From assembly GCF_011064845.1 (NCBI RefSeq), contig NZ_CP049015.1, positions 744,001 through 808,000 of the forward strand: 64,000 nt of DNA, in the 5' to 3' direction. This document shows, piece by piece, positions 50,251-62,596 of this stretch. The notes beneath the pieces are model-generated. The model made no database searches, was not told the DNA's origin, and worked only from the letters and a program-made list of their open reading frames with translations. Both the position numbers and the translations under genes were made by a program. This stretch comes from Citrobacter freundii ATCC 8090 = MTCC 1658 = NBRC 12681 (lineage in GTDB: Bacteria > Pseudomonadota > Gammaproteobacteria > Enterobacterales > Enterobacteriaceae). Every line of letters begins with the position of its first letter. The first letter of the stretch is position 1.

Positions 50251-50279
50251 GCTGTGTATCCGTCAAAAAGCCAGACACT

Positions 50280-50323
50280 ATTATAGCCTGGTTTACATGA
50301 TTGTACTGTTATTTTGTACAGTT
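50280..50323 (-). promoter_or_regulatory. polB promoter with LexA (SOS) box
   Basis: The 20-bp box TACTGTTATTTTGTACAGTT at 50304-50323 has the required CTGT-N8-ACAG and close match to the LexA consensus. On the minus strand a perfect -10 TATAAT lies at 50285-50280, placing the box over the -35 region. This agrees with polB being the SOS gene dinA. Confidence 0.88.
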
Positions 50324-50846
50324 ATTCGGCGTAAGACGCGGTACCCGCTGGAGTAAAAAGCGTCTCTGAGTAAAAAATGTGTTGTGTCAGCCTGGGTTAT
50401 CTTCGTATTTAATATATGAATATCGTGCCTAAGACGAGTTGCAGTGAACTATTTTATTGGTGTGGCTGTTGTTTTAAATGGCGATTGTCCATCTGGGTTA
50501 TGTATTGAATTGATATTATAAAGTCCATTATCAGATGTTTGCTGTTTTTCGGATTTGTGCTTATTTATTTTTGCTACATCTTTCTCGGATTCAGGAAAAG
50601 TTACTTTTTTTATTTGTGTTTATTAATGGTTGATGTAAAGATTTTATTCGAAGCATCCGGATATGAGTTTTAAATATAATATATATTTAATCGTGTTTAT
50701 TGCCGAATAGAAACGGATTTTCAGTTCGAATTCGTCGGGAATCTCTCTGTAGAATTTGGTTTTTATCTCGGGATATAATTTATTTTCAGCTTACTGTTCG
50801 GGTGCTTCTTAATACATATCCGGGAAAGTGATGAGATGGAGTTTTT
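50324..50846. other. AT-rich intergenic region upstream of the orphan gene
   Basis: This stretch upstream of the orphan gene is plainly AT-rich compared with its neighbours and has no supported gene. A TATAAT at 50774-50779 on the plus strand could serve the orphan gene, but I see no good -35. The composition is typical of horizontally acquired DNA that H-NS binds (inference). Confidence 0.6.
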
Positions 50847-51230
50847 ATGAATGTTTATACTCAGGCAATTTTGCCTGGATACCAGCACTATCTATTTGTT
50901 AATACTCAGCTATCAAACCCATTAATTAAAGCTGTGAGCAAATATATTGAGTACAAAACATGGACCGGACAAATTTGGCGGACTGAAATAATTGAAAGTG
51001 GAAACGCTTTTTTTCACTGGCAGGGGCATGACAGAAGAAATGGTCATCGTGATACGGTAATTAATTATTTGTTGTGTGGGCAGAAATGGCAGTCAACGAT
51101 AACAGATTATATTTTCTTCCATTCACTGGAAGGAGAGGAAACTCATGGGAATTATGACAATGTGATTGAGTATGTTTCTTCTAATAACTGTGTTTATCAA
51201 AGTGCTTTTGCTGAATATATAGCCGAGTAG
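50847..51230 (+). CDS. AT-rich orphan gene, 127-residue hypothetical protein
   Basis: Not recognised. The frame has a good ribosome site (GGAG five bases before ATG) and codes for a soluble-looking protein with no signal peptide or membrane helix. It is rich in Tyr, Asn, Ile and Trp, with notable segments KYIEYKTWTGQIWRTEI, FFHWQGHDRRNGHRDT and FFHSLEGEETHGNYDN; the several histidines and acidic residues could bind metal, but this is only a possibility. Codon use is far more AT-rich than that of polB or araD, which suggests transfer. E. coli K-12 has no gene between polB and araD. Coding status is probable, function unknown. Confidence 0.65.
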   Translation: MNVYTQAILPGYQHYLFVNTQLSNPLIKAVSKYIEYKTWTGQIWRTEIIESGNAFFHWQGHDRRNGHRDTVINYLLCGQKWQSTITDYIFFHSLEGEETHGNYDNVIEYVSSNNCVYQSAFAEYIAE

Positions 51231-51235
51231 AAATA

Positions 51236-51261
51236 AAGCGCGCGACGATCAAAACGCGCTT
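51236..51261 (-). terminator. Terminator after araD
   Basis: Perfect 7-bp stem AAGCGCG / CGCGCTT with a 12-nt loop. Read on the minus strand it is followed by the U-rich TATTTC, ending araBAD; it may also serve the convergent orphan gene. Confidence 0.7.
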
Positions 51262-51270
51262 ATATAAAGG

Positions 51271-51966
51271 TTACTGCCCGTAGTAGGCTTTAGCACCGTG
51301 TTTACGCAGGTAATGCTTATCTAACAGGGTTTGTTGCATATCTGGCAATTGCGGCGCGAGCTGGCGACAGAAGATCCCCATGTAGGCGACTTCTTCCAGC
51401 ACGATGGCGTTATGCACTGCATCTTCGGCATTTTTTCCCCAGGCAAACGGACCGTGAGAGTGCACTAGCACGCCAGGCATCTGCGCGGCGTCAATACCTT
51501 GTTTCTCAAAGGTTTCAACGATCACATTGCCGGTTTCCCATTCATATTCGCCGTTGATTTCTTCGTCGGTCATTTTCCGTGTGCAGGGAATCGAACCGTA
51601 GAAATAGTCCGCATGGGTGGTACCCGTGGCCGGAATCGACTGACCCGCCTGCGCCCAGATGGTTGCATGACGCGAATGGGTGTGAACAATGCCGCCAATG
51701 GTCGGGAATGCCTGATACAGCAGTCGGTGCGTTGGGGTATCGGAAGAGGGCTTCTTCTGGCCTTCGACTACTTCACCCGTGGCGATACTGACTACCACCA
51801 TATCGTCTGCGGTCATTACGCTGTAATCGACCCCGGAAGGTTTAATCACAAACACGCCGCGCTCGCGATCGACGGCGCTGACGTTCCCCCAGGTCAGGGT
51901 GACCAGATTGTGCTTAGGCAACGCCAGATTGGCTTCCAGTACCTGACGTTTAAGATCTTCTAGCAT
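51271..51966 (-). CDS. araD: L-ribulose-5-phosphate 4-epimerase
   Basis: Converts L-ribulose 5-phosphate to D-xylulose 5-phosphate, last step of arabinose breakdown. The ATG at 51966 gives 231 residues starting [13 protein letters not shown], the E. coli length; the longer frame runs through a REP cluster. Zinc ligands of the class II aldolase family lie in [11 protein letters not shown] and the later [11 protein letters not shown]. Its gap from araA holds two REP units. Confidence 0.96.
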   Translation of the reverse strand: MLEDLKRQVLEANLALPKHNLVTLTWGNVSAVDRERGVFVIKPSGVDYSVMTADDMVVVSIATGEVVEGQKKPSSDTPTHRLLYQAFPTIGGIVHTHSRHATIWAQAGQSIPATGTTHADYFYGSIPCTRKMTDEEINGEYEWETGNVIVETFEKQGIDAAQMPGVLVHSHGPFAWGKNAEDAVHNAIVLEEVAYMGIFCRQLAPQLPDMQQTLLDKHYLRKHGAKAYYGQ

Positions 51967-51979
51967 GTTAACTCCTGAA

Positions 51980-52049
51980 TGCCGGATGGCGCTTCGCTTA
52001 TCCGGCCTACGGTGATTTGTAGGCCCGGTAAATGAAATGCCACCGGGCA
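51980..52049. repeat. REP/BIME cluster inside araBAD (araA-araD)
   Basis: REP units GCCGGATGGCGCTTCG to ATCCGGCCTACG and GTAGGCCCGGTAAATG to CCACCGGGCA. Like the caiA-caiB cluster, it lies between co-transcribed genes and could lower the amount of distal mRNA. Confidence 0.9.
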
Positions 52050-52063
52050 ATCCGTTTCGACAA

Positions 52064-53566
52064 TTAACGTTTGAACCCGTAATACACTTCGTTCCAGCGC
52101 AGCGCGTCCTTAAAGGCCGGCAGGCGGGTATCGTTATCGATCACCGCGATCTCGATATCGTGCATTTCAGCGAACTGGCGCATATCGTTCAGATCCAGCG
52201 CGTGGCTGAACACGGTGTGGTGCGCGCCGCCGGCCAGGATCCAGGCTTCAGATGCGGTCGGCAGATCGGGTTGAGCTTTCCACAGCGCGTTAGCTACAGG
52301 CAGTTTCGGCAGGGAGTGCGGTGTCTGTACCGTGTCGATGCAGTTAACCAGCAGGCGAAAACGATCTCCGAGATCGATCAGGCTGGCAACCACGGCCGGG
52401 CCGGCTTTGGTGTTGAAGATCAGACGGGCGGGATCGTCTTTACCACCAATGCCGAGGTGCTGTACGTCGAGGATCGGTTTCTCTTCCACCGCGATGGACG
52501 GGCAAACTTCCAGCATGTGCGAACCGAGTACCAGATCGTTGCCTTTCTCGAAGTGGTAGGTGTAATCCTCCATAAATGAGGTGCCGCCCTGCAGACCGGT
52601 TGACATCACCTTCATGATGCGAAGCAGAGCGGCGGTTTTCCAGTCGCCTTCGCCCGCAAAGCCATAGCCTTGCTGCATCAGACGCTGTACGGCCAGACCC
52701 GGAAGCTGTTTCAGGCCGTGTAAATCTTCAAATGTGGTGGTGAAGGCGTGGAATCCACCCTGTTCCAGGAAGCGCTTCATCCCCAGTTCAATACGGGCAG
52801 CTTCCAGGACGTTCTGACGTTTTTCACCGTGGACTTGCGTCGCCGCCGTCATGGTGTAAGTGCTTTCATACTCATCGATTAGCGCGTTGATTTCGCCGTC
52901 GCTAATTGCGTTCACGACCTGCACCAGATCGCCCACGGCCCAGGTGTTTACCGAGAAGCCGAACTTGATCTGCGCAGCGACTTTATCGCCATCGGTGACC
53001 GCAACTTCGCGCATGTTGTCGCCAAAGCGGCAGACTTTCAGGTGGCGGGTATCCTGTTTGGACACGGCCTGGCGCATCCAGGAGCCAATACGTTCATGCG
53101 CTTGTTTATCCTGCCAGTGACCGGTGACCACGGCATGCTGCTGACGCATACGTGCGCCGATGAAGCCGAACTCACGACCGCCGTGCGCGGTTTGGTTCAG
53201 GTTCATAAAGTCCATATCAATGCTGTCCCACGGCAGGGCGGCGTTGAACTGGGTGTGGAACTGAAGTAGCGGTTTATTAAGGATAGTCAGGCCGTTGATC
53301 CACATTTTGGCCGGGGAGAAGGTATGCAGCCAGACCACAATCCCTGCACAGCGATCGTCGTAGTTAGCGTCACGACAGATTGCGGTAATCTCGTCAGGGG
53401 AAGTGCCCAGCGGTTTTAATACCAGCTTACAGGGCAGTTTGGCTTCAGTATTCAGTGCGTTAACGACGTGCTCCGCATGTTGGGTTACCTGACGCAGGGT
53501 TTCAGGGCCATACAGATGCTGGCTACCAATCACAAACCACACTTCATAGTTATCAAAAATCGTCAT
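52064..53566 (-). CDS. araA: L-arabinose isomerase
   Basis: Manganese-dependent isomerase that converts L-arabinose to L-ribulose. 500 residues as in E. coli. Family segments include [16 protein letters not shown] at the start, [17 protein letters not shown], and the FMEDYTYHF and [12 protein letters not shown] stretches with metal-binding residues. It lies 10 bp after araB. Confidence 0.97.
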   Translation of the reverse strand: MTIFDNYEVWFVIGSQHLYGPETLRQVTQHAEHVVNALNTEAKLPCKLVLKPLGTSPDEITAICRDANYDDRCAGIVVWLHTFSPAKMWINGLTILNKPLLQFHTQFNAALPWDSIDMDFMNLNQTAHGGREFGFIGARMRQQHAVVTGHWQDKQAHERIGSWMRQAVSKQDTRHLKVCRFGDNMREVAVTDGDKVAAQIKFGFSVNTWAVGDLVQVVNAISDGEINALIDEYESTYTMTAATQVHGEKRQNVLEAARIELGMKRFLEQGGFHAFTTTFEDLHGLKQLPGLAVQRLMQQGYGFAGEGDWKTAALLRIMKVMSTGLQGGTSFMEDYTYHFEKGNDLVLGSHMLEVCPSIAVEEKPILDVQHLGIGGKDDPARLIFNTKAGPAVVASLIDLGDRFRLLVNCIDTVQTPHSLPKLPVANALWKAQPDLPTASEAWILAGGAHHTVFSHALDLNDMRQFAEMHDIEIAVIDNDTRLPAFKDALRWNEVYYGFKR

Positions 53567-53576
53567 TGTCGTGTCC

Positions 53577-55364
<1,788 letters not shown>

Positions 55365-55368
55365 ATCT

Positions 55369-55384
55369 TATGGATTAAAATGCT
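55369..55384 (-). promoter_or_regulatory. araI1 half-site
   Basis: On the minus strand this reads AGCATTTTAATCCATA, matching E. coli araI1 (TAGCATTTTTATCCATA). AraC with arabinose occupies I1 and I2; without arabinose it loops from I1 to O2. Confidence 0.85.
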
Positions 55385-55398
55385 GTGGCATCACAAAG

Positions 55399-55414
55399 TG
55401 TGACGCTGTGCAAA
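55399..55414. promoter_or_regulatory. CRP site of the ara control region
   Basis: TGTGACGCTGTGCAAA has one strong TGTGA half-site and stands between araI1 and the araO1 region, the position and sequence context of the E. coli site. Confidence 0.75.
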
Positions 55415-55420
55415 TAATCA

Positions 55421-55460
55421 ATGTGGACATTTCTGCCGTAGTTATAGACACTTTTGTTAG
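55421..55460. promoter_or_regulatory. araO1 operator region
   Basis: Contains ATGTGGACATTTCTGCCG and TATAGACACTTTTGTTA, corresponding to the two half-sites of E. coli araO1 that repress araC. Confidence 0.7.
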
Positions 55461-55576
55461 CCGATTTTGACGTTGGCGTAGTACATGTTTTTTACAAAGA
55501 GCTTTTCACAAGCGGGATTGGTGGTCCATTACCGCAAATACAGCGGCCCGCAGGGGCGACAGCGATGATGTCTGGC

Positions 55577-55596
55577 GTAATATGGACAAATTGTTT
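55577..55596. promoter_or_regulatory. araO2 half-site (looping operator)
   Basis: AATATGGACAAATTG in the araC leader matches E. coli araO2 (AATATGGACAATTGG). It is about 200 bp from araI1, so a repression loop is possible, as in E. coli. The remaining araB-araC gap (55287-55625) has no gene. Confidence 0.72.
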
Positions 55597-55625
55597 CTTG
55601 GCAGGACATAGGGAGTATTGAAATT

Positions 55626-56471
55626 ATGGCTGAAACGCAAAACGATCCCCTGTTGCCAGGTTATTCGTTTAACGCGCATTTGGTGGCCGGATTAACCCCC
55701 ATTGAGGCGAACGGATACCTGGATTTTTTTATCGACAGGCCGCTGGGTATGAAGGGTTATATCCTCAATCTCACCATCCGTGGCGAAGGGGTTATCAATA
55801 ATCAGGGCAAGCAGTTTGTCTGTCGGCCTGGCGATATTCTGTTGTTTCCACCAGGAGAAATTCACCACTACGGACGCCACCCTGACGCCAGCGAGTGGTA
55901 TCACCAGTGGGTTTACTTTCGCCCGCGCGCCTACTGGCAGGAGTGGCTGACCTGGCCAGCCATTTTTGCCCAGACCGGTTTTTTCCGCCCGGATGAAGCG
56001 CATCAGCCGCATTTTAACGAGCTGTTTGGGCAGATAATTAACGCCGGGCAGGGAGAAGGTCGTTATTCCGAACTGCTGGCGATTAATTTACTGGAACAGT
56101 TGTTGCTCCGACGTATGGAAGCCATCAATGAATCGCTACACCCGCCCATGGACAACCGCGTCCGCGATGCCTGCCAGTACATCAGCGATCACCTGGCGGA
56201 CAGCAATTTTGATATCGCCAGCGTCGCGCAGCACGTCTGCCTGTCGCCTTCCCGTTTGTCGCATCTGTTCCGTCAGCAGTTAGGTATCAGCGTATTAAGC
56301 TGGCGCGAGGACCAGCGCATCAGCCAGGCGAAGCTATTACTGAGTACCACACGTATGCCCATTGCCACCGTAGGTCGCAATGTTGGTTTTGACGACCAGC
56401 TCTATTTCTCTCGTGTTTTCAAAAAATGTACCGGCGCCAGTCCGAGCGAGTTTCGCGCTGGATGTGAATAA
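55626..56471 (+). CDS. araC: Arabinose-responsive transcriptional regulator
   Basis: 281 residues, shorter at the C-terminus than the 292 of E. coli K-12, and the length known from Salmonella and Citrobacter. The N-terminal cupin sugar-binding and dimerisation domain includes [20 protein letters not shown] and [10 protein letters not shown]. The C-terminal helix-turn-helix pair is at about residues 195-275 ([20 protein letters not shown] and [17 protein letters not shown]). Divergent from araBAD. Confidence 0.97.
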
Positions 56472-56590
56472 AAAGTGAATGATGTATCCTGAAAGTTGTC
56501 ATAACTCGCAATCTATTCAGACAATTGATGGCTTGACGAAGTTGAGAGGGGTTATCAAAATCCCTGCTTCGTAAATCTGACGGACACATT

Positions 56591-57358
56591 ATGCAAGCAT
56601 TGCTGGAACACTTTATTCTCCAGTCCGCCCTGTACTCTCTGATCGCCGTACTTCTGGTGGCTTTTTTGGAGTCGCTGGCGCTGGTTGGCCTGATTCTACC
56701 CGGGACCGTGATGATGGCGGGGCTGGGTGCGCTGATTGGCAGCGGTGAACTGAACTTCTGGCATGCCTGGCTTGCGGGCATTATAGGTTGCTTATTGGGG
56801 GACTGGATCTCTTTTTGGCTGGGCTGGCGCTTTAAAAAGCCATTGCACCGTTGGTCGTTCATGAAAAAGAACAAGGCGTTGCTGGATAAAACCGAGCACG
56901 CCCTGCATCAGCACAGCATGTTTACTATTCTGGTGGGGCGTTTTGTCGGACCGACGCGTCCGCTGGTGCCGATGGTAGCAGGCATGCTGGATCTGCCTGT
57001 CGCTAAATTTATCGTCCCGAATATTATCGGCTGCGTGCTGTGGCCACCGTTCTACTTCCTGCCGGGGATCCTGGCGGGAGCGGCAATTGATATTCCTTCT
57101 GATATGCAGAGCGGGGATTTCAAATGGTTGCTGCTGGCGACGGCGGTGTTGCTCTGGGTTGGCGGCTGGTTTTGCTGGCGGCTATGGCGCAGTGGCAAAG
57201 CGGCTGTCGATCGCTTAACGGCGTATTTCCCCCGCAGCCGTTTGCTGTATCTGGCGCCGTTGACGCTCGGGATCGGTGTGGTTGCGTTGGTGGCGTTACT
57301 GCGCCATCCACTGATGCCGGTGTATATCGATATTCTGCGTAAAGTCGTGGGTTACTGA
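56591..57358 (+). CDS. yabI: DedA-family inner-membrane protein
   Basis: 255 residues (254 in E. coli) of the DedA/VTT family, with membrane segments and the signature VGRFVGPTRPLVPMVAGML. The family is linked to membrane lipid flipping and envelope homeostasis; the role of this member is not settled. The start follows a short AT-rich leader. Confidence 0.94.
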   Translation: MQALLEHFILQSALYSLIAVLLVAFLESLALVGLILPGTVMMAGLGALIGSGELNFWHAWLAGIIGCLLGDWISFWLGWRFKKPLHRWSFMKKNKALLDKTEHALHQHSMFTILVGRFVGPTRPLVPMVAGMLDLPVAKFIVPNIIGCVLWPPFYFLPGILAGAAIDIPSDMQSGDFKWLLLATAVLLWVGGWFCWRLWRSGKAAVDRLTAYFPRSRLLYLAPLTLGIGVVALVALLRHPLMPVYIDILRKVVGY

Positions 57359-57367
57359 CGAATCTTT

Positions 57368-57396
57368 TGCCGGATGGCGGCTTCGCCTTATCCGGC
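57368..57396. repeat. Single REP unit between yabI and thiQ
   Basis: TTGCCGGATGGCGGC to CTTATCCGGCAA forms one palindromic REP between convergent genes and could end both transcripts. Confidence 0.85.
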
Positions 57397-57402
57397 AACG
57401 CA

Positions 57403-58101
57403 TTATGCTTTAATGCCCAATAGCGCCGAGGCGCTAGCGTTGCCGCTTAACAGATCGTCCGTATCGCCCTGCCAGGCGATGCGCCCGTCGGCGACCACAA
57501 TCGAGCGGGGCGCAATTCGCGCCGCATCTTCTACGCTGTGGGAAACCATCAGTAACGTCAGCTGCTTCTCGCGACAGACTTCGGCCACCAGCGTTAGCAT
57601 CTCCTGGCGCAGCGCGGGATCAAGTGCAGAGAACGGTTCATCAAGCAGTAAAATAGGTTGTTCCCGCACCAGACAACGCGCCAGCGCCACGCGCTGCCGC
57701 TGCCCGCCGGAAAGCTCACCGGGGAGGCGTTCCAGCAGAGAGTCGATCCCCATTTGCTGGGCGATGTGGAGTATTTTCTCCCGCTGCGATGCGTTAAGCT
57801 TCAATCCAGGATTCAGGCCCAGGCCGATGTTTTGCTGTACGCTCAGATGGCTGAACAGGTTGTTTTCCTGAAACAGCATAGAAACAGGACGGCGCGAGGG
57901 TGGTGTCGTGGTGTGATCTTCACCGTCAATCACCATGTTACCGCTGGCAGGCGTGAGAAAGCCGGCAATCAGATTCAGTAGCGTACTTTTCCCGGCGCCG
58001 CTGGGCCCGAGTATCGCTATCTGATCACCGCGCGCGACCGACAGCGTAAAGCGCATGGGCAGATGGTGATAAAGCCATGTGATATCAATCAGTTTTAACA
58101 T
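57403..58101 (-). CDS. thiQ: Thiamine/TPP ABC transporter ATPase
   Basis: ATP-binding subunit of the ThiBPQ importer, 232 residues from the ATG at 58101 ([14 protein letters not shown]), the E. coli length; the longer frame lies inside thiP. Walker A is [13 protein letters not shown], the signature is [12 protein letters not shown], and Walker B is [12 protein letters not shown]. Its start overlaps the thiP end by 17 bases. Confidence 0.96.
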   Translation of the reverse strand: MLKLIDITWLYHHLPMRFTLSVARGDQIAILGPSGAGKSTLLNLIAGFLTPASGNMVIDGEDHTTTPPSRRPVSMLFQENNLFSHLSVQQNIGLGLNPGLKLNASQREKILHIAQQMGIDSLLERLPGELSGGQRQRVALARCLVREQPILLLDEPFSALDPALRQEMLTLVAEVCREKQLTLLMVSHSVEDAARIAPRSIVVADGRIAWQGDTDDLLSGNASASALLGIKA

Positions 58102-59695
58102 TTCGACCCGGCAATTTCTCAATAACGGTAAACAGCGTAAAGCACAGGATCAGCAGTAATAACGCCGTAACTGCGCCATCCTGACTGCGATAAGAGCCAA
58201 TCTGCTGATATAAATAAAACGGCAGGGTGCGGAAATCCTCATTACCAAATAACGCCACTACGCCAAAATCGCCAATCGACAGCACGCAGGCAAACGCCAT
58301 CGCCTGTGCCAGCGGGCGCTTCAGGGCGCGCAGTTCAACCACTTTCAGGCGCGACCATCCCTCAATGCCCAACGACTGGCACAACATACTATAGCGCGCA
58401 GTGACGTCACGCATTGGGTTTTCCAGCACCTTCAAAGCATAAGGGATCGCCATCAGCGCATTGGTAAAAATGACAATGCCGTCGGCAGATTCGGGAAGCC
58501 CAATAGTGTTATTGAGCAGCAGAAAGAAGCCGGTTGCCAGCACGATACCCGGCATGGCGAGGATCATCATGCCGCTCAGCTCCAGCATCTGACCTGCCAG
58601 CACCTGCTGTCGTGCACGAAGTTCACGACTGCTCCATAACAGCATCATGGTGAGTATGACGCATAACGCTCCTGCTGCTAATGCGATGCGCAGCGAGGTT
58701 CCCAGCGCCTGCCACAGCACTGGCTGCATCAGTACATCCAGAACATGGCGGTTTAAGCCATCGACAATCACCGCCAGCAGCGGCGGCAGCAACAGCAACA
58801 GGGCCAGAATAATCAGGATTGCGTCAGTCAGTCGGCTGTGCAGGCGATCGTCAGGATCGCGCCAGCCTTGTACCAGGGTAGCACCGGGAGCAATCGCGCG
58901 GCTCAGACGTTGACTGAGAAGCACCAGCGCCAAACAACAAACCATCTGGATCAACGCCAGCATGGCTGCGCGGGCAGGATCGTAATCAAAATTCAGCGCC
59001 TGATAGATAGCCAGCTCGATGGTCGTGGCCTGTGGCCCGCCGCCCAGCGACAGAACGGTGGCGAAGCTGGCGAAGCACAGCATAAAGATGAGTGCTGCGA
59101 CGGGCAGGATCTGACGACGCAGCCACGGCCATTCAACAAAACGGAAGAAATGCCAGCCGCGCATCCCGAGTTGAGCGGCTAACTGTCGCTGTTCGCCGGG
59201 AATATTCTCCAGCGACTGCAACAGCAGACGGCTGGCCATTGGCAGATTGAAAAAGACGTGCGCCAGCAGAATGCCCTGCAAACCGTAAGGCGAAAAGGTC
59301 CATTCCAGCCCGAAGACATGCCAGAGTGAGGCCAGCCAGCCCTGACGACCATAGACGCTAAGAATACCGAAGACCGCGACCAGCACCGGCAGGATTAACG
59401 TCATGGCGCACAGGCGCAGCAGCGCCAGACGTCCTGGAAAACGGCGACGATAGAGCGCTCTGGCAAGGAAAATCGCCGGGACAACCGACAGCACAGCGGA
59501 TAGAAAAGCCTGCCAGAAAGAAAAGCGCACCACGTGCCACAGGTAGTCATCTTGCCACAGCGAGAACCACTCTCCCTGCGGGGCGTTAAACCACAGTGCC
59601 AGAAACGCGGCCAGGGCAACGGCCACCATCAGCGTGGCGGCGGTAAGCCCTGGAACCAGCCAGCCGGGGATTAACGGCTGACGGCGCGTTGCCAT
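58085..59695 (-). CDS. thiP: Thiamine/TPP ABC transporter permease
   Basis: 536-residue inner-membrane permease with about twelve helices, two fused binding-protein-dependent transport modules. EAA-type loops are visible near [20 protein letters not shown] and [19 protein letters not shown]. It overlaps thiB upstream by 25 bases and thiQ downstream. Confidence 0.96.
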   Translation of the reverse strand: MATRRQPLIPGWLVPGLTAATLMVAVALAAFLALWFNAPQGEWFSLWQDDYLWHVVRFSFWQAFLSAVLSVVPAIFLARALYRRRFPGRLALLRLCAMTLILPVLVAVFGILSVYGRQGWLASLWHVFGLEWTFSPYGLQGILLAHVFFNLPMASRLLLQSLENIPGEQRQLAAQLGMRGWHFFRFVEWPWLRRQILPVAALIFMLCFASFATVLSLGGGPQATTIELAIYQALNFDYDPARAAMLALIQMVCCLALVLLSQRLSRAIAPGATLVQGWRDPDDRLHSRLTDAILIILALLLLLPPLLAVIVDGLNRHVLDVLMQPVLWQALGTSLRIALAAGALCVILTMMLLWSSRELRARQQVLAGQMLELSGMMILAMPGIVLATGFFLLLNNTIGLPESADGIVIFTNALMAIPYALKVLENPMRDVTARYSMLCQSLGIEGWSRLKVVELRALKRPLAQAMAFACVLSIGDFGVVALFGNEDFRTLPFYLYQQIGSYRSQDGAVTALLLLILCFTLFTVIEKLPGRNVKTD

Positions 59696-60654
59696 TCGCT
59701 AATCCATGCCTGACGTTGAGTTGCAACCTGCTGCGGCGTAAATTCCAACGCGGTGGTCGGTTTATTCAGGTGCTCGAATCCTGACGGCAGGGCGACTTGC
59801 GTCACAGGATACATCCAGTTGCCGGTCGGAATCGCATTCTGGAATGCCGGAGACACCATGAACTTCAGGAATTTCTCGGCCAGTTCCGGCTGCTTGCTGG
59901 CCGCTGTGCGGGCGGCGACTTCCACCTGCAAATAGTGGCCTTCACTAAAATTAGCGGCGGCGTAGTTGTCTTTTTTCTCGGCGATGATGTGATAGGCCGG
60001 AGAGGTGGTGTAGCTGAGCACCAGATCGCTTTCACCTTTCAGGAACAGGCCGTAGGCTTCGCTCCAGCCCTTGGTGACGGTGACGGTTTTGGCTGCCAGT
60101 TTCTGCCACGCCTCTGGCGCTTTATCACCATAGACTTTCTGCATCCATAGCAGCAGACCCAGACCTGGCGTGCTGGTGCGTGGATCCTGATAAATGACGC
60201 GCCATTTTTGGTCGCTCTCTACCAGTTCTTTCAGGCTTTTGGGCGGATTCTTCAGCTTGCTCTTATCATAAACGAAGGCGAAATAACCGTAGTCAAACGG
60301 CACGAAGGTATCGTTTTTCCAGCCGCCGGGTACGTTAACGGTGTCGTTTGCTACACCACTTTTGGCAAACAGTTTGGTTTGTGTGGCGGCTTCCAGAAGG
60401 TTGTTATCCAGACCCAGCACGACGTCGGCTTTGCTGTTTTTTCCTTCCATGCGCAGGCGGTTAAGCAGCGAGACGCCATCTTCCAGCGCGACCAGTTTCA
60501 GCTCGCAATTGCAGTCAGCTTCAAAGGCTTTTTTGATTGTTGGGCCCGGGCCCCAGTCAGCTGCGAACGAGTCGTAGGTATAGACGGTCAGTACAGGTTT
60601 GGCGAAGACAGGCGCTGCGCACAGCAGTAAAAGCGGAAGACATTTTTTAAACAC
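59671..60654 (-). CDS. thiB: Thiamine/TPP periplasmic binding protein, GTG start
   Basis: Binds thiamine, TMP and TPP in the periplasm and passes them to ThiPQ. The GTG at 60654 gives 327 residues, the E. coli length, with GAGG six bases upstream; the longer frame crosses the riboswitch. The signal peptide FKKCLPLLLLCAAPVFA is followed by mature KPVLTVYTYDSFAADWG. Binding-protein segments include VPFDYGYFAFVYDKSKLK and TSTPGLGLLLWMQKVYGD. First gene of thiBPQ, under a TPP riboswitch. Confidence 0.95.
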   Translation of the reverse strand: MFKKCLPLLLLCAAPVFAKPVLTVYTYDSFAADWGPGPTIKKAFEADCNCELKLVALEDGVSLLNRLRMEGKNSKADVVLGLDNNLLEAATQTKLFAKSGVANDTVNVPGGWKNDTFVPFDYGYFAFVYDKSKLKNPPKSLKELVESDQKWRVIYQDPRTSTPGLGLLLWMQKVYGDKAPEAWQKLAAKTVTVTKGWSEAYGLFLKGESDLVLSYTTSPAYHIIAEKKDNYAAANFSEGHYLQVEVAARTAASKQPELAEKFLKFMVSPAFQNAIPTGNWMYPVTQVALPSGFEHLNKPTTALEFTPQQVATQRQAWISEWQRAVSR

Positions 60655-60696
60655 TTTGCACCTCAAGAGTTGGGTGGCAAAGGACTTGAGATAAGC

Positions 60697-60803
60697 CTCA
60701 AATCCCTTCGCCGGCATTATCCGGATCAGGTTCGACGGGTATCTCTCAGCCCATACGCAGATCGAATGATTTTGTGTATGTTTTTATTTAGCACCCCGTT
60801 GAG
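60697..60803 (-). ncRNA. TPP riboswitch (THI element) of thiBPQ
   Basis: On the minus strand the conserved pieces appear in order: GGGGTGCT, then CTGAGAGATACCC, then AACCTGATCCGGATAATGCC and GCGAAGGGA. The closing P1 helix is formed by CTCAAC (60803-60798) and TTTGAG (60702-60697). It lies about 45 bp before the thiB GTG and should repress translation when TPP is bound. Confidence 0.93.
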
Positions 60804-60841
60804 AACGGCGTTAGTGTAATGATTTTGTTGCTTAGCAGCAA

Positions 60842-62497
60842 TTAAGGATCCGGCGGAGCAAACCACGCCGATTTAAAATCAAACCAGCCGAGGGTATTCA
60901 TGCGCAGCCCGCGCATACTGCGCTGTCCCTGAATGATCAGCCAGTGGTGGATTAATGGCACAATGGCCTTTGTGGCGAGCAGCTGTTGGCACCATGCTGC
61001 CAGGCTCATTTCGCCCGTTCGCCAGCGAGCCGCATCGTTTTCCCAGTCCCGCGAGATACAGTTTTGCAGCAACGGGACTTCGCATAAATGGGCGAACAGT
61101 GAGAAGTCGAGCGGTAGGGTAAAGTTGGCGCTGTTGAGCCAGATATCGCTGACGATTTCACCTGCATGCCATTGATCGTAGTCGATCTCCTGAATATTCA
61201 ACTGCACCTGATGTTGCGCGAGCAATGTCTTCATGATCTGCGCGATAATCCGGTGTTCGATGTGATCGCGATAGTAAGTGATTGTCAGCGTTTCCAGCCC
61301 GGCGGGTTTTTCACCATGGCCGGGTTTTGCGTGATGCCAGCGGGGGAGTAAACCATACGCGGGAAACCACAGTCGCTGGTACTGTTCGTCGGCGTGGCAG
61401 ATTAAATTCGTTGGCGAGAGAATGCGGCTTACCCATTCACGGACCTCCTGGTTAGTGCCACGGTGGCTACGCGCATCAAACAGCAGGTAGTAGCAACCTT
61501 CTTCGAGGCGGCTTTCGATCGCCTTTTCATCCTCTGTGGGACCTTTTAGCGTTAACCCGCCGCCAGGCTCTTCTCCGATGTCGGGTAATACCCAAACGTT
61601 AACTTCGTCGATCAGGGCCCGGTAGCCAAAGTAATCATCAAATGCATGAATTTTCAGTTGGTTATTGGTGTTTCGTATTACCGCATACGGACCGGTACCA
61701 ATCGGGTGACTGGAGAAGTTGTTTAGCGTTTCCCATTCCCGCGGCAGGATCATGGCGGGGACCTGCCCCAATAGCCAGGGAAGCCAGCGGTCTGGCTGGG
61801 CCAGATGGATATCCAGCGTCCAGGCCGTGGGAGAGACGATCTGCGTGATGTGTGAGTACAGCGGCAGGCTGTTAATGCGCATCAGTGAGGCGATAACATC
61901 TGCCATTTCCAGCTCGCGGCCATGATGAAAATGGATCCCCGGACGCAGGAAGAATCGCCAGTGTAAAGGTGAAATTTGCTGCCAGTGATGGGCAATGTCC
62001 GCTTCCAGTTCCCCATTTTCCTCATTTACCCGAATTAAGGCGCTGAAGATTTGCCGGGCGATATGGGTTTCGGAGCGGCGTAATGCCGTGCCGGGGAGCA
62101 GGTTGTGCATGGGGCGATAATAGAGAACGCGCATGATATGCCGACCCTGGCGAAAGCTGCGACCCAGATGGGAGACCAGCATTTGCCGTACGGCCGTTTT
62201 ATCACCGACCAGTTGCACCAGTTGATCGATGCGATCCTGTTCCAGTAGGTCTTCTGCGCGCTGCTGCTGGAGCGCCAGCCCGGTATAGAGGAATGTCAGC
62301 CGCGAGCGTTTACCTCGTCCAACTTCAGCTTCCCACGTTAACCAGCCGCGATCTTGCATGGTATTAAGCAGCGTACGCATATGGCGGCGCGAGCAGCTCA
62401 GCAGATCCGCCAGCTCGTTGAGCGTCGTGTCTTGCGTTTTGCCGTCACAGCATTGCCACAGACGGATGAACTGTTGTTGCAAACGACCAGAAGACAT
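60842..62497 (-). CDS. sgrR: Transcriptional regulator of the sugar-phosphate stress response
   Basis: 551 residues as in E. coli. The N-terminal winged-helix DNA-binding domain ([20 protein letters not shown]) is followed by a solute-binding-protein-like domain (from about residue 160) that senses sugar-phosphate stress. It activates sgrS, encoded divergently 67 bp away, and represses itself in E. coli. Confidence 0.95.
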   Translation of the reverse strand: MSSGRLQQQFIRLWQCCDGKTQDTTLNELADLLSCSRRHMRTLLNTMQDRGWLTWEAEVGRGKRSRLTFLYTGLALQQQRAEDLLEQDRIDQLVQLVGDKTAVRQMLVSHLGRSFRQGRHIMRVLYYRPMHNLLPGTALRRSETHIARQIFSALIRVNEENGELEADIAHHWQQISPLHWRFFLRPGIHFHHGRELEMADVIASLMRINSLPLYSHITQIVSPTAWTLDIHLAQPDRWLPWLLGQVPAMILPREWETLNNFSSHPIGTGPYAVIRNTNNQLKIHAFDDYFGYRALIDEVNVWVLPDIGEEPGGGLTLKGPTEDEKAIESRLEEGCYYLLFDARSHRGTNQEVREWVSRILSPTNLICHADEQYQRLWFPAYGLLPRWHHAKPGHGEKPAGLETLTITYYRDHIEHRIIAQIMKTLLAQHQVQLNIQEIDYDQWHAGEIVSDIWLNSANFTLPLDFSLFAHLCEVPLLQNCISRDWENDAARWRTGEMSLAAWCQQLLATKAIVPLIHHWLIIQGQRSMRGLRMNTLGWFDFKSAWFAPPDP

Positions 62498-62530
62498 AAA
62501 AGGGGAACTCCTGCGGAAAACTCAGCAATT

Positions 62531-62559
62531 TTATAATCCCTATATTAAGCCAATAATAG
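62531..62559 (+). promoter_or_regulatory. Probable sgrS promoter
   Basis: Hexamers TTATAA (62531-62536) and TAATAG (62554-62559) are 17 bp apart and five bases before the G of GATGAAGC, which is the known start sequence of E. coli SgrS. The poor -35 agrees with need for the activator SgrR. Confidence 0.6.
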
Positions 62560-62596
62560 ATTCCGATGAAGCGATGAGACAACGAAGGGGTCATCT

